From Oleiharenicola lentus (lineage in GTDB: Bacteria; Verrucomicrobiota; Verrucomicrobiia; Opitutales; Opitutaceae): 64,000 nucleotides of DNA. The notes beneath the pieces are model-generated. The model made no database searches. It was not told the DNA's origin and saw only the letters and a program-made list of their open reading frames with translations. The stretch's first letter is position 1. Every line of letters starts with the position of its first letter. Shown here piece after piece: positions 40,646 through 49,060 of the stretch. The stretch is from assembly GCF_004118375.1 (NCBI RefSeq), contig NZ_SDHX01000001.1, positions 1,243,693 through 1,307,692 on the forward strand, in the 5' to 3' direction. Position numbers and translations under genes: made by a program.

Positions 40646-41803
40646 ATGATTACCCCACGCCCCCTGCGTCTGCTCCTTGCCTGTGGCCTGCTGGCCGGCG
40701 CCGCCCTCACCGCGGTCGCGGCGAATCCGCCCGTCATGGCCATCGGTTCGCCATTGCCCGATTTCGCCCTGCCGGGGGTGGACGGCAAGATGTACAAGCC
40801 CGCTGATTTCGCCGCCGCGAAAATCCTGGCGGTCGTCTTTACCTGCAACCACTGCCCGACCGCCCAGGCCTACGAGGAGCGTCTGAAGCGCCTCGCGGCC
40901 CAATACGGCCCGAAGGGCGTGGCGCTCGTCGCCATCAATCCCAATCACGCGCCGGCCGTCCGGCTCGACGAGCAGGGCTACGGCGACCTGGGCGATTCGT
41001 TTGAGGAGATGGTCATCCGGCACAAGGACCACCAGTGGAACTTTCCCTACCTGGACGACGGCGAGACGCAGGAACTGACGATGAAGTTCGGCGCCATCGC
41101 CACGCCGCACGTCTATATCTTCGACCAGGAGCGCAGGCTGCGCTTCCAGGGCCGCATCGACAACTCCGAGCGCGAGGACCTCGCCACCGGGCATGACACC
41201 CGCGCCGCGCTCGACGCGCTGCTGGCGGGCAAGGATCCCGAGGTGAAGACCACACGGGTCTTCGGTTGCTCGGTGAAGTGGAAGGACAAGGTCGAGGACA
41301 ACCTGCGCTGGCGCGCCAAGGTCGCCCGCGAACCCGTCACGCTCGAGAAAGTGGACGTGGCCGGCATCAAGGCCCTGCGCGCCAACACCGACTCCGGCAA
41401 GCTCCGGCTGGTGAATTTCTGGGCCACGTGGTGCGGGCCGTGCGTCTCGGAGTTTGACGAGCTCATCGAGCAGAACCTGCGCTTCCGCCACCGAGGCTTC
41501 GAGATGGTGACGGTCGCCGCGCAGTTCCCCGACGAAGAGGCCAAGGTCCTGAATTTCCTGAAGGAGAAAAAATCCTCCGGCCGCAACCTGATCTTCGGCG
41601 AGAAGGACAAATACGCCTTCATCGAGGCCTTCGACAAGGAGTGGAACGGCGAGCTGCCCTACACGCTGCTCATCGGCCCGAAGGGCGAGGTGCTCTACCG
41701 CGAGAGCGGCTCGATCAACTTTCTCGCGCTGCGCCGGGCGATTTATCCCGCGCTGGACAAAGTCACGCCCTGGGTGAACGCGGACAAGGTTTACGACCGC
41801 TGA
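40646..41803 (+). CDS. Secreted protein with two thioredoxin-fold domains
   Basis: 385 residues from the ATG at 40646, with a signal peptide (ITPRPLRLLLACGLLAGAAL). Domain 1 (about 30-210) is an AhpC/TSA-like redoxin with VFTCNHCPTAQAYEER, a CxxC-type site common in secreted redoxins. Domain 2 (about 240-385) is a TlpA-like thioredoxin with NFWATWCGPCVSEF. The two CxxC sites suggest an internal electron relay. The upstream gap of about 100 bp to the divergent GH26 gene probably holds both promoters. It is followed by a 9-bp hairpin at 41834-41854 that separates it from the convergent peptidase gene. Confidence 0.88.
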   Translation: MITPRPLRLLLACGLLAGAALTAVAANPPVMAIGSPLPDFALPGVDGKMYKPADFAAAKILAVVFTCNHCPTAQAYEERLKRLAAQYGPKGVALVAINPNHAPAVRLDEQGYGDLGDSFEEMVIRHKDHQWNFPYLDDGETQELTMKFGAIATPHVYIFDQERRLRFQGRIDNSEREDLATGHDTRAALDALLAGKDPEVKTTRVFGCSVKWKDKVEDNLRWRAKVAREPVTLEKVDVAGIKALRANTDSGKLRLVNFWATWCGPCVSEFDELIEQNLRFRHRGFEMVTVAAQFPDEEAKVLNFLKEKKSSGRNLIFGEKDKYAFIEAFDKEWNGELPYTLLIGPKGEVLYRESGSINFLALRRAIYPALDKVTPWVNADKVYDR

Positions 41804-41833
41804 GCGCCGCGCGGCCATCGGACACCCGGGTGG

Positions 41834-41854
41834 AACCCGCGCACCGCGCGGGTT
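41834..41854. terminator. Hairpin between convergent genes
   Basis: AACCCGCGC-ACC-GCGCGGGTT, a perfect 9-bp stem between two convergent stop codons. It lacks a T run, so termination is only inferred from position. Confidence 0.45.
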
Positions 41855-41899
41855 GACCAGGAAAAGCGAAACCTGCCCGCGCGGAGCGCCGGCTCCCCC

Positions 41900-43921
41900 T
41901 CACCGCTTCGGCATCAGGTGCCGGTCGAGGAAGACGAGGATCTGGTCGTAGAGTTCGACCTCGTTCTTGAGGTGGGCCATGCCGTGGCCTTCGCCGCCGA
42001 CGAAGAACTTTTCATGGGGAATGTTGTGGCGGTCGAGCTCGGCGACCAGCTTGCGGGACTGGCCGATCTCGACGGTCTGGTCGTCCTTGCCACCCGCGAC
42101 GAAGACCGGGGCCCTGATCTTGGCGACGTGGCGCAAGGGGGACATGGCCTCATATTTCGCCTCCTCCTTCTTCGGGTCGCCGAGCTTCTTGATCATGCGA
42201 CCGTAAAAGGGGCGGTCGTATTGGTCGTATTTTTCCGACTGCACCTGCAGGGCCCAGTCGAAGACACCGGCGTTGGTGACGGCGCAGCGGTAGAGGTCGC
42301 TCTCGTGCGCGGCGCCCGACACGGCGAGGTAGCCGCCGAAGGAGGCGCCCATGATGCCCACGCGGTTCTGGTCGACGAGGCCGGTGCGGAGGATGGTTTT
42401 CACGGCATCGGTCACGTCGTGGTGCATCTTCACGAAGTCATATTCGTCCTCCGCCGGGAACCGGCCGACCGAGCCGGTGGAGCCGCGGTAATTGGGCTGG
42501 AGGACGGCATAGCCGTGATAGGCGAGGAACTGCACCTCGCCGTTGAAGCCCCAGTTGTCGCGGGCCCAGGGACCGCCGTGACAGAGCACGACGAGGGGGG
42601 CGGGGTTTTCCTTGGAGGCGCCGGCGGGCAGGGTGAGGTAGCCTTCGAGCTTGTGGCCGTCGCGCGTCTTGAACTGCACGATCTGCATCGGCTGCATGCG
42701 GGCCGGGTCGATCCACGGGGCGGAGTTCTTGAACAGGCCGGCCTGGCGGGTGGCGAGGTTGACCCAATGGTAGGCGACCGGCTGGCGGTCCGAGAAAGTG
42801 GCGACGAGGAAGATCGCGTGCTGGTCGTCGCTGCCGATGATGCGCACGACCTGCTTGGGGAACATGCCGTCGAGAATCTTCTGGAGCGCCTTGTAGTCCT
42901 CGTTGAACCAATAGACGCGCGGGCCGCCCTTCTGAAAGACGGCGCCGAGCACGTCACCGGTGGCCGGGTTGTTGTAGGTCCAGCCGTTGAAATCGTAGGC
43001 GGGGTCCTGCAGCACGATGTCACCGAGCTGGCCGGTGGCGGCGTCGAGCAGCTGCAGCGGGTTGGGTTTGCCGTCCTTGGCCGGCCCGATGACGAGCAGC
43101 TGCCCTGGCTCGTTGGCGTTGTCGAGGATGTCGATTTCCTCGAGATCGACCGGGCAACGGATCCACTTCTCCCCTTCGAGGCGGAACATGGAGAGGTTGC
43201 CGTTGTGCGAGGTGAAGGCGTAGGCGAGGTTGCCCTTTTTGTCGGCCATGTAGCGGTAGGTCACACCGGCCTCAGGCGGCAAAGGGTAGCTGTGGTCCAC
43301 GGCCTTCTGGTTGCTGTCGCGCACCTTGTCGCGCTTCGCCATGTATTCGAAGTCGTTCATCGTGACCGTGAGATCCACGATGGAGGCGCTGCGATTGCGG
43401 GAATCGATGGCGGAGACGCCGGTGTCCCGGCGGTTCTCGATGTCGTTCCGGTTCCAGATCAGCGGGTGGGTCGGCTTTTCGAGCGGGATCGAAACCAGGC
43501 TGGAGCCGTTATACTGCTGGAGCGCGTAGGCGTCGCGCAGGTTGCTGATGTCGGCGGCCATGATGCCGAGGCCGTACATCTTGCGGGAGGCGAGGTGGAA
43601 AAGGACCCGCGTGTTGCTGAGCCAGGAAATGCCGTAGATGTCGCGGGCCCCCCGGAAGGCAAGCGTGTCGGGCTTGGCCGTGGCGATGTCGTAAACCATC
43701 AACATGTGCTTGTCCTCGTCGGCGGCGACGAGTGCGGCAATGTGGGTGCCCGCCCGGTTGAGACTGGGCTGCGACAGGGCGCGGGGCCGGAAAAAGTCCT
43801 GCGTCGGGATCGGTTGGTCGGCGGGGACCGGGGTGACGCGCTCAAGGTCGAACTTGTCGGCGGCGAGGAGCGAATGGGCCGTCAGGGCACAGGCGAGGCA
43901 GGCACGGAGGATCCGTTTCAT
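41900..43921 (-). CDS. Secreted S9 (prolyl oligopeptidase) family peptidase
   Basis: 673 residues from the ATG at 43921, with a signal peptide (MKRILRACLACALTAHSLLA). A seven-bladed propeller region (about 40-400) precedes an alpha/beta-hydrolase domain. The catalytic Ser is in GIMGASFGGYLAVSGA, the Asp in VFVAGGKDDQTVEIGQ, and the His in EGHGMAHLKN. This layout matches acylaminoacyl-peptidase/dipeptidyl-peptidase-like S9 enzymes, which trim short peptides in the periplasm. It is a single gene with no partner; the next upstream gene (SNF2) ends about 100 bp away on the same strand. Confidence 0.9.
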   Translation of the reverse strand: MKRILRACLACALTAHSLLAADKFDLERVTPVPADQPIPTQDFFRPRALSQPSLNRAGTHIAALVAADEDKHMLMVYDIATAKPDTLAFRGARDIYGISWLSNTRVLFHLASRKMYGLGIMAADISNLRDAYALQQYNGSSLVSIPLEKPTHPLIWNRNDIENRRDTGVSAIDSRNRSASIVDLTVTMNDFEYMAKRDKVRDSNQKAVDHSYPLPPEAGVTYRYMADKKGNLAYAFTSHNGNLSMFRLEGEKWIRCPVDLEEIDILDNANEPGQLLVIGPAKDGKPNPLQLLDAATGQLGDIVLQDPAYDFNGWTYNNPATGDVLGAVFQKGGPRVYWFNEDYKALQKILDGMFPKQVVRIIGSDDQHAIFLVATFSDRQPVAYHWVNLATRQAGLFKNSAPWIDPARMQPMQIVQFKTRDGHKLEGYLTLPAGASKENPAPLVVLCHGGPWARDNWGFNGEVQFLAYHGYAVLQPNYRGSTGSVGRFPAEDEYDFVKMHHDVTDAVKTILRTGLVDQNRVGIMGASFGGYLAVSGAAHESDLYRCAVTNAGVFDWALQVQSEKYDQYDRPFYGRMIKKLGDPKKEEAKYEAMSPLRHVAKIRAPVFVAGGKDDQTVEIGQSRKLVAELDRHNIPHEKFFVGGEGHGMAHLKNEVELYDQILVFLDRHLMPKR

Positions 43922-44026
43922 AGGGGGATGGGGTGGCGCTTCGCTGGCCCGACGAAGCGAGGGCATTCTTGGGGCGGATTGAAGCCGGGCAAGCCGGGAC
44001 CTGCCGCACCCCTTGGCTATGACTCG

Positions 44027-46660
44027 CTATTTCAGCAACTCGCGCAGGTCGGCGAGGCTGAGGCTCGCGGCGGCCTCGTCGCTGGCCTCGAAGACGTCGG
44101 CGAGGAGCGCGCGCTTGGTGTCCTGGAGGGCGAGCACTTTCTCCTCAACGGTGCCGGAGCAGATGAGCTTGTAGCTCGTGACGACCTTGGTCTGCCCGAT
44201 GCGGTGCGCGCGGTCGGTGGCCTGCGCCTCGGCCGCGGGATTCCACCACGGGTCGAAATGCACGACGATGTCGGCGCCCGTGAGGTTGAGGCCGGTGCCG
44301 CCGGCTTTGAGCGAGATGAGGAAGACGGGGATCGCGGCGTCGTTTTGAAACTTGTCCACCGCGGCCTGCCGCGCCTTGGGCGTGAGCGAGCCGTCGAGGT
44401 AGCAGCAGGGCACTCCCTGGGCGTCGAGCTCCTCGCGAAGCAGGCCGAGCAGCGCGGTGAACTGCGAGAACACGAGCATGCGGTGGCCTTCGTCGATGCT
44501 CTCGGCGAGCAGTTCGCGGAAGGCGTCGAGCTTGGCGGAGTCGGCTGCGGCCGCGTTGCGGGCGGAAGGCACCAGCCGCGGGTCGCAGCAGATTTGGCGC
44601 AGACGCAGCAGCTGGGTGAAAACGGCGAAGCGCAGGTTGCCCTCGGACGAGCCCTGCGCGGCGAGGTCCAGCAGTTCACGTTCGCTGTCCTCCTGCATGC
44701 GGCGGTAGAGCGCGGCCTGCGCCGGGGTGGGCTCGCACCAGATCGTCTGCTCGATCTTCTCCGGCAGTTCAGGGGCGACGGCGGCCTTGGTGCGGCGCAG
44801 GATGTAGGGCGCGGTCTGCGTCCGCAGCTGGGCGTCGTGCCAGGAACGTTCATCGCGTTTGAGGCTGGGCGGGACCTTGGCGAGGAAGCCGGGCATCAGG
44901 AACTCGAAGAGCGAGCGCAGGTCGTCGAGCGAGTTCTCCAGCGGGGTGCCGGTGAGCAGGAACCGGCCGCGTCCGCGCAGGGCGCGCAGCGACTGGGCGG
45001 CCTGGGTGCGGCGGTTTTTCAGGTGCTGTGCCTCGTCGGCGAGGATGAGGTCGAACTCGACGGACTCGAACAGCACGGTGTCGCGCGCGAGCGTGCCGTA
45101 GGACGTGAGGACGAGGTCGTGGGCGGCGAAGTCCCTGCCGGCGAGGCGGCGGGTGCCGTGATGGACGAAGACTTTGAGTTCCGGCGCGAAGCGCGCGGCT
45201 TCGCGCCGCCAGTTTTCGACGAGCGAGGCGGGGCAGACGACCAAGTGGGGCACCGTTCCGGCGTGCTCGCCGGCCGGTGTTTGTCCCCGGTTCTGGCTAC
45301 GCGAAACCGAGGCAAAGGCCGGCAGCACGGCGCGAGTGTTTGCGGCCCGGGCCGCGGCCACCAGCGCCAGCGCCTGCAGGGTTTTGCCGAGGCCCATCTC
45401 GTCGGCGAGGATGCCGCCGACTTCCTGCCGGTAAAGGTGCCAGAGCCACGCGACGCCGAGTTTCTGGTAGGGTCGCAGGATGGCATCGAGCGCGGCGGGC
45501 ACCGGTGCGGGCGGCAGCGAGGTCAGGTTGCGCAAGGCGGCGCTGCGGCGGCGCCAGGTCTCGGGTGCCTGGAAATGCGGCGCGAGTTCCTCGAGCAAAT
45601 CGTTCACCTCGGCCGCGCGGGCCTTGCTGATGCGGTGCTGGCGGACGGCGCTGCCGGTCCCGGTGGGATCGCCGGCGAGCTTGCGGTGCGCGGCCTGGAT
45701 TTTTTCGAGACGGCTTTGGTCGATCAGGTAGATGGCCTGGCCGTCCTCGACGTAGCCGCGGCCGCTGGCGACCGCCTCGCGCACCTGCGTCTCGGTGGCC
45801 CGGCCGGCATTGAGCCCGAGCGACACGTCGTAGCCGTCGGGTGATTCCGAGACCTCGGCGGAGGCCTCGGCTTCCCGCAGCCGGGCCGTGTTGCGCTTGA
45901 AGTTGTCGGTGAACTCCGCGCCAAAGTCCTCGCGCAACCGGCGGCCATGCGTGGCGAGGAGGTTCAGCACGCGGTGCCGGTCGCGCAGCCACCACTTGCG
46001 GTTGAGCGGATCGAGCACGAAGCGATGCTCGCGCAGGAACTCCAGCACCGCGTCGTAATGCACCGAGCCACGCGCCGGGAGCATGACCGCCAGAAAGTGC
46101 TCCGAGCCGTCGATGAGCAGCGGCGAGCCCGATTCCCCCGCCGGCGCCGGTGCCCGCCCAATGTTCGTATTACGAACATTGGCGGCGGTGGGCCCGGGGG
46201 AGGCGGCCGGGCGAATGTTCGTATTACGAACATTGGGCGGGGGCGCGGCGTTGAGCAGTTCGCTGACGCCGGAGAGCTCGGTCCCGTGCCAGGCGAGGGG
46301 GACTTCGGGCAGGGTGCCGTAGAAAAACACGGGCTGGCCGGCGAGGGCGGTGATCAGCTCGCGCAGTTGCGGGCGGGTGAGCTGGATGAGCGAGGCGGGC
46401 TGGGGCTTCACGCCGAGGCGCTGGAGCAGGGCGAGGCCGGGCAGCAGGTTTTCGGGAAGATCGCCGGGCGCCGTTCCGGCGTTCCTGTTGCCGGCCGCAG
46501 CCGGCCCAAGCCCAGTCGCCGAGCCTCCGCTCTGGCTGGGCGGGCTGGCCGGTGTTGGTCCGGGCCGGTCGCCCGGCAAAAGGTCGAGCTCCACCCGGAT
46601 GGCGATGGCGTCGCGCGGGATGGCGGCTTCGAGGTTGGGCGGCAACAGCAGGCGGAGCAT
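44027..46660 (-). CDS. SNF2-family helicase with in-frame palindrome insertions
   Basis: About 877 residues from the ATG at 46660 (MLRLLLPPNLEAAIP). The C-terminal 480 residues are a full Snf2 ATPase: Walker A ILADEMGLGKTLQALAL, DEAQHLKNRRTQ, FLLTGTPLENSLDDLRSLFE, MLVFSQFTALLGLL, LISLKAGGTGLNLTGADIVV and ATDRAHRIGQ. It resembles bacterial HepA/RapA-like remodellers that act on nucleic-acid-protein complexes. The N-terminal third is unusual. Two copies of the 21-bp palindrome at 46160 and 46214 are translated as NVRNTNI twice, 18 codons apart, and further Ala/Pro/Gly-rich inserts occur near residues 32-65 and between Walker A and PHLVVCPASLVENW. All keep the frame, so the gene tolerates insertions. 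Confidence 0.9.
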   Translation of the reverse strand: MLRLLLPPNLEAAIPRDAIAIRVELDLLPGDRPGPTPASPPSQSGGSATGLGPAAAGNRNAGTAPGDLPENLLPGLALLQRLGVKPQPASLIQLTRPQLRELITALAGQPVFFYGTLPEVPLAWHGTELSGVSELLNAAPPPNVRNTNIRPAASPGPTAANVRNTNIGRAPAPAGESGSPLLIDGSEHFLAVMLPARGSVHYDAVLEFLREHRFVLDPLNRKWWLRDRHRVLNLLATHGRRLREDFGAEFTDNFKRNTARLREAEASAEVSESPDGYDVSLGLNAGRATETQVREAVASGRGYVEDGQAIYLIDQSRLEKIQAAHRKLAGDPTGTGSAVRQHRISKARAAEVNDLLEELAPHFQAPETWRRRSAALRNLTSLPPAPVPAALDAILRPYQKLGVAWLWHLYRQEVGGILADEMGLGKTLQALALVAAARAANTRAVLPAFASVSRSQNRGQTPAGEHAGTVPHLVVCPASLVENWRREAARFAPELKVFVHHGTRRLAGRDFAAHDLVLTSYGTLARDTVLFESVEFDLILADEAQHLKNRRTQAAQSLRALRGRGRFLLTGTPLENSLDDLRSLFEFLMPGFLAKVPPSLKRDERSWHDAQLRTQTAPYILRRTKAAVAPELPEKIEQTIWCEPTPAQAALYRRMQEDSERELLDLAAQGSSEGNLRFAVFTQLLRLRQICCDPRLVPSARNAAAADSAKLDAFRELLAESIDEGHRMLVFSQFTALLGLLREELDAQGVPCCYLDGSLTPKARQAAVDKFQNDAAIPVFLISLKAGGTGLNLTGADIVVHFDPWWNPAAEAQATDRAHRIGQTKVVTSYKLICSGTVEEKVLALQDTKRALLADVFEASDEAAASLSLADLRELLK
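46160..46180. repeat. 21-bp palindrome, copy 5 (inside the SNF2 gene)
   Basis: Perfect 10-bp arms around a central T. On the minus strand it is read in frame as NVRNTNI. Confidence 0.95.
46214..46234. repeat. 21-bp palindrome, copy 6 (inside the SNF2 gene)
   Basis: Identical to copy 5 and in the same orientation, exactly 54 bp (18 codons) away, and also read as NVRNTNI. This contrasts with the other pairs, whose centre bases are opposite. Confidence 0.95.
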
Positions 46661-46744
46661 GGGCCAAGGCACTCCAACCGCCCAACCGCCAAAGGCCAAA
46701 GAAAATCCTCGGGCCTCAGTTCCGCCCCGGCCGGGAGCAACCGG

Positions 46745-47761
46745 TCACTTTCCCCAGTTGCGAATCAGGTCGCGGACAAAGAGACCGGAGGGCGTCAGGT
46801 CACTGTCACTCCATCCGCCCTTCGAAGCGGCGCCGGGTTTGACGATGGAGGCGGTCTCGCGTTTGTCGGAGACGGACCAGTTGCAGTGGCTGAGTTCGTG
46901 TTTCCGCATGAAGTCCATCCACTCGCGGACGGAGGCCTGGTCGATCGGGCCGTTGCCATCGGCGTTGCAGGTGCCCCATTCGGTGACGAAGAGCGCAGCG
47001 CCAAGCGAGAGGGCCTGTTCCGCCCTGGCGCGGAGGTCCGCCTTGTGGGTGCCGGCGTAGAAATGGAGCGCGTAGGCGACGTTGGGATCCTTGATCGGGT
47101 CGGCGGCGGCGAGGTCCACGCGCTGGGCCCAAAAGGGAGTCCCGACGACGATCAAGTTGTCGGGGTCATGCTGGCGGATGGCGGCGATCACCTTTTCGGC
47201 GTAAGGTTTGACCGTGTCCGGCCACGAGACCCGCAGCGGCTCGTTGTAGATTTCGTAGATGACGTTGGGCAGGTGGCCGTAGCGCCTGGCCATGTCGGCG
47301 AAGAAATCGGCGGCCTGGGCGGCGTGGTCTTCCGCGTGGTGGTCGTGCCAGTCGATGATGACGTAGAGGTCGTGGGCGACAGCGGCGTCCACCACCTTCA
47401 GGACGCGCTGTTTGTTTTCCTTGGGATGCTGGAGGTAGCCGTCCTCCTGGTGCACCCCGAGGGCGGCGCGGACGATCGTGGCGCCCCAGTCCTTTTTCAG
47501 CCAGGCGACGGTTTCGGCCTGGTAGAAGCGTCCCATCCACTGGCTCCAGAAAAAGCTGTTGCCCGCGAGGCTGACCGGTCGGCCGTGGGTGCCGACGATG
47601 CGGTTGCCCTGGACCTGCAGGCGGCCGTGCTGGCGGACAATGCCGCTGGTGGCAGGTTCCGGTGCGGCGGTCGGGGCGGAGGAGGGCGTAGTGGCGCAGC
47701 CTGATTGAGCGAGCGCAACGGCAAGGGTCGCGCAAAGAAAGGCGGGGCGGAGCTGGATCAT
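46745..47761 (-). CDS. GH5 family cellulase-like lipoprotein
   Basis: 338 residues from the ATG at 47761. The N-terminus has a lipobox ending in Cys (AVALAQSGC), so it should be lipid-anchored. A GH5 (beta/alpha)8 domain follows, beginning HGRLQVQGNRIVGTHGRPVS. The acid/base Glu is in VIYEIYNEPLRVSW and the nucleophile Glu in LFVTEWGTCNADG, with DWHDHHAED and the conserved HFYAGTH. This is the GH5_2-like endoglucanase pattern: cleavage of beta-1,4-glucan. A start 12 bp upstream (MPHPMIQL) is possible. It lies 84 bp downstream of the L,D-transpeptidase operon end region on the same strand as the SNF2 gene. Confidence 0.9.
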   Translation of the reverse strand: MIQLRPAFLCATLAVALAQSGCATTPSSAPTAAPEPATSGIVRQHGRLQVQGNRIVGTHGRPVSLAGNSFFWSQWMGRFYQAETVAWLKKDWGATIVRAALGVHQEDGYLQHPKENKQRVLKVVDAAVAHDLYVIIDWHDHHAEDHAAQAADFFADMARRYGHLPNVIYEIYNEPLRVSWPDTVKPYAEKVIAAIRQHDPDNLIVVGTPFWAQRVDLAAADPIKDPNVAYALHFYAGTHKADLRARAEQALSLGAALFVTEWGTCNADGNGPIDQASVREWMDFMRKHELSHCNWSVSDKRETASIVKPGAASKGGWSDSDLTPSGLFVRDLIRNWGK

Positions 47762-47876
47762 GGGGTGCGGCACTTAATTCCGGGATGCATCGGGCGGCAA
47801 ACGCAGAGAATTGAGAATCCCAGCATTGGTTATTCAATATCCGGCGCGGGCAAGCGCGCGGCCCGCGGGTCCGGGG

Positions 47877-48884
47877 TTACGGATCCACTGTCACCGGCAA
47901 TCCGACCCAGGCGAGGCGGACGAGGACGCGGGCGTCCCAGTTGGCGAGGCGGAAGCAGCCGTGGGACTCGGTGCGGCCGACCTTTTCGGGGTCGGGGGTG
48001 CCGTGGATGCCGTAGCCGGTGCGATCAAGACCGATCCAGGCGACGCCGACGGGGTTGTTCGGACCGGGGGCGATGATGAGCTTGCGGCCGAGTTCCTGCG
48101 CCTCGGGCACCTCCGGGAAGACGACCGGGTCGAAGGTGTAGTTGGGATCCGGAATGACGACCGTGACGTGCAGCTCACCGACGGGGCGTTTTTCGACGTT
48201 GCGTGCGATGCTTACGGGACTGTGCAGCAGGATGCGGCCGGTCTCGTCCACGGCCTGGAGGATTTTCTCGGCGAGGTAGATGTGGATGCGCGCGACCTTT
48301 CCGGGAGCGAGGACGGGATCGGCGGAGGGTACGACGAGCCTCGTGCCGGGCAGCAGATCGTCCCAGTTCACGCCGGGGTTGACCTTCGCGAGCAGCTTGG
48401 GATTGGCGCGGAAGCGCTCGGCAATCATTTCCAGCGGCGTGGCGTGGCGCAGGGCGTCGAGTTCGGATTTTCCGAGCCAGGTGTCGGGCACGGCGGCGGT
48501 GGCGGCGCTGTCCTCAACGGTGAAGATGTAGTCGGTGAGGGCGGGTTCGGAAAGGAGCAGGGCCGCCTTGGTGGCGCGATCCAGGTCGCCGGATTCGCGC
48601 AGGCCTTCGTTTTTTTGCCAGGCCTTGAGGGCGGCGGCGGTCTGTGCGCCGCGCACGCCATCGATCGAGCCGCAGGAAAAACCGCGACGATGCAGTTCGA
48701 CCTGGGCTTCGAGCCAGTCGTTCACCGGTCGTCCGGGCGGTGACTCGGGTTCGGCGCCCGGTTCTTCGATCGCCTCCTCGGCGGGCAGGGCCGGGGTGTC
48801 CTCGGGTCGCGGCGGGGGTTCGGTGGCGGATTGTCCGCGCATGATGACGGCGGCGCCCAGGAGGAGGAAAAGCAGAAACGGCAT
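47877..48884 (-). CDS. L,D-transpeptidase with peptidoglycan-binding and LysM-like regions
   Basis: 335 residues from the ATG at 48884, with an N-terminal membrane or signal segment (MPFLLFLLLGAAVIM). In order: an acidic Pro-rich linker; a PG_binding_1-like domain (VELHRRGFSCGSIDGVRGAQ); a LysM-like stretch (LEMIAERFRANPKLLAKVNP); and the YkuD catalytic domain, with GVAWIGLDRTGYGIHGTPDP and the nucleophile motif TESHGCFRLANWDARVL. These enzymes make 3-3 crosslinks in peptidoglycan or attach proteins to it, in the periplasm. It starts 11 bp after a small zinc-ribbon gene in the same operon. Confidence 0.92.
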   Translation of the reverse strand: MPFLLFLLLGAAVIMRGQSATEPPPRPEDTPALPAEEAIEEPGAEPESPPGRPVNDWLEAQVELHRRGFSCGSIDGVRGAQTAAALKAWQKNEGLRESGDLDRATKAALLLSEPALTDYIFTVEDSAATAAVPDTWLGKSELDALRHATPLEMIAERFRANPKLLAKVNPGVNWDDLLPGTRLVVPSADPVLAPGKVARIHIYLAEKILQAVDETGRILLHSPVSIARNVEKRPVGELHVTVVIPDPNYTFDPVVFPEVPEAQELGRKLIIAPGPNNPVGVAWIGLDRTGYGIHGTPDPEKVGRTESHGCFRLANWDARVLVRLAWVGLPVTVDP

Positions 48885-48895
48885 GGCGGCGGGAG

Positions 48896-49060
48896 TCAGC
48901 GCGAGGTGAGGTGCCAGTGACCGCACACGGTGCAACGGTAGGCTGCGCGTTGGCGCTCGACCCCGGCGCAAAGCGCGGCGTCGAGGGCGTCGCCCTGGGT
49001 GCGGTAGCGGCGCTTGCCGGTGCACATGCTCTTCCGTTGCTCGACCGTGGGCTTCTTCAT
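48896..49060 (-). CDS. Small zinc-ribbon-like protein
   Basis: 54 residues. It has an N-terminal Cys in MCTGKRRYRTQGDALDAALC and a C-terminal YRCTVCGHWHLTSR, giving a CxxCxxxH cluster likely to bind zinc. Very similar short proteins ending 'YRCxxCxxWHLTS' occur in bacteria and phages without a known role. Its ATG overlaps the asparaginase stop as ATGA and it is followed 11 bp later by the L,D-transpeptidase, so it is part of a three-gene operon. Confidence 0.8.
   Translation of the reverse strand: MKKPTVEQRKSMCTGKRRYRTQGDALDAALCAGVERQRAAYRCTVCGHWHLTSR

Noticed and set aside
41918-45844. Plus-strand open frame of about 1308 codons
   Set aside because: It is antisense to the S9 peptidase and SNF2 genes, which have unmistakable motifs. 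The composition is typical of a shadow frame.
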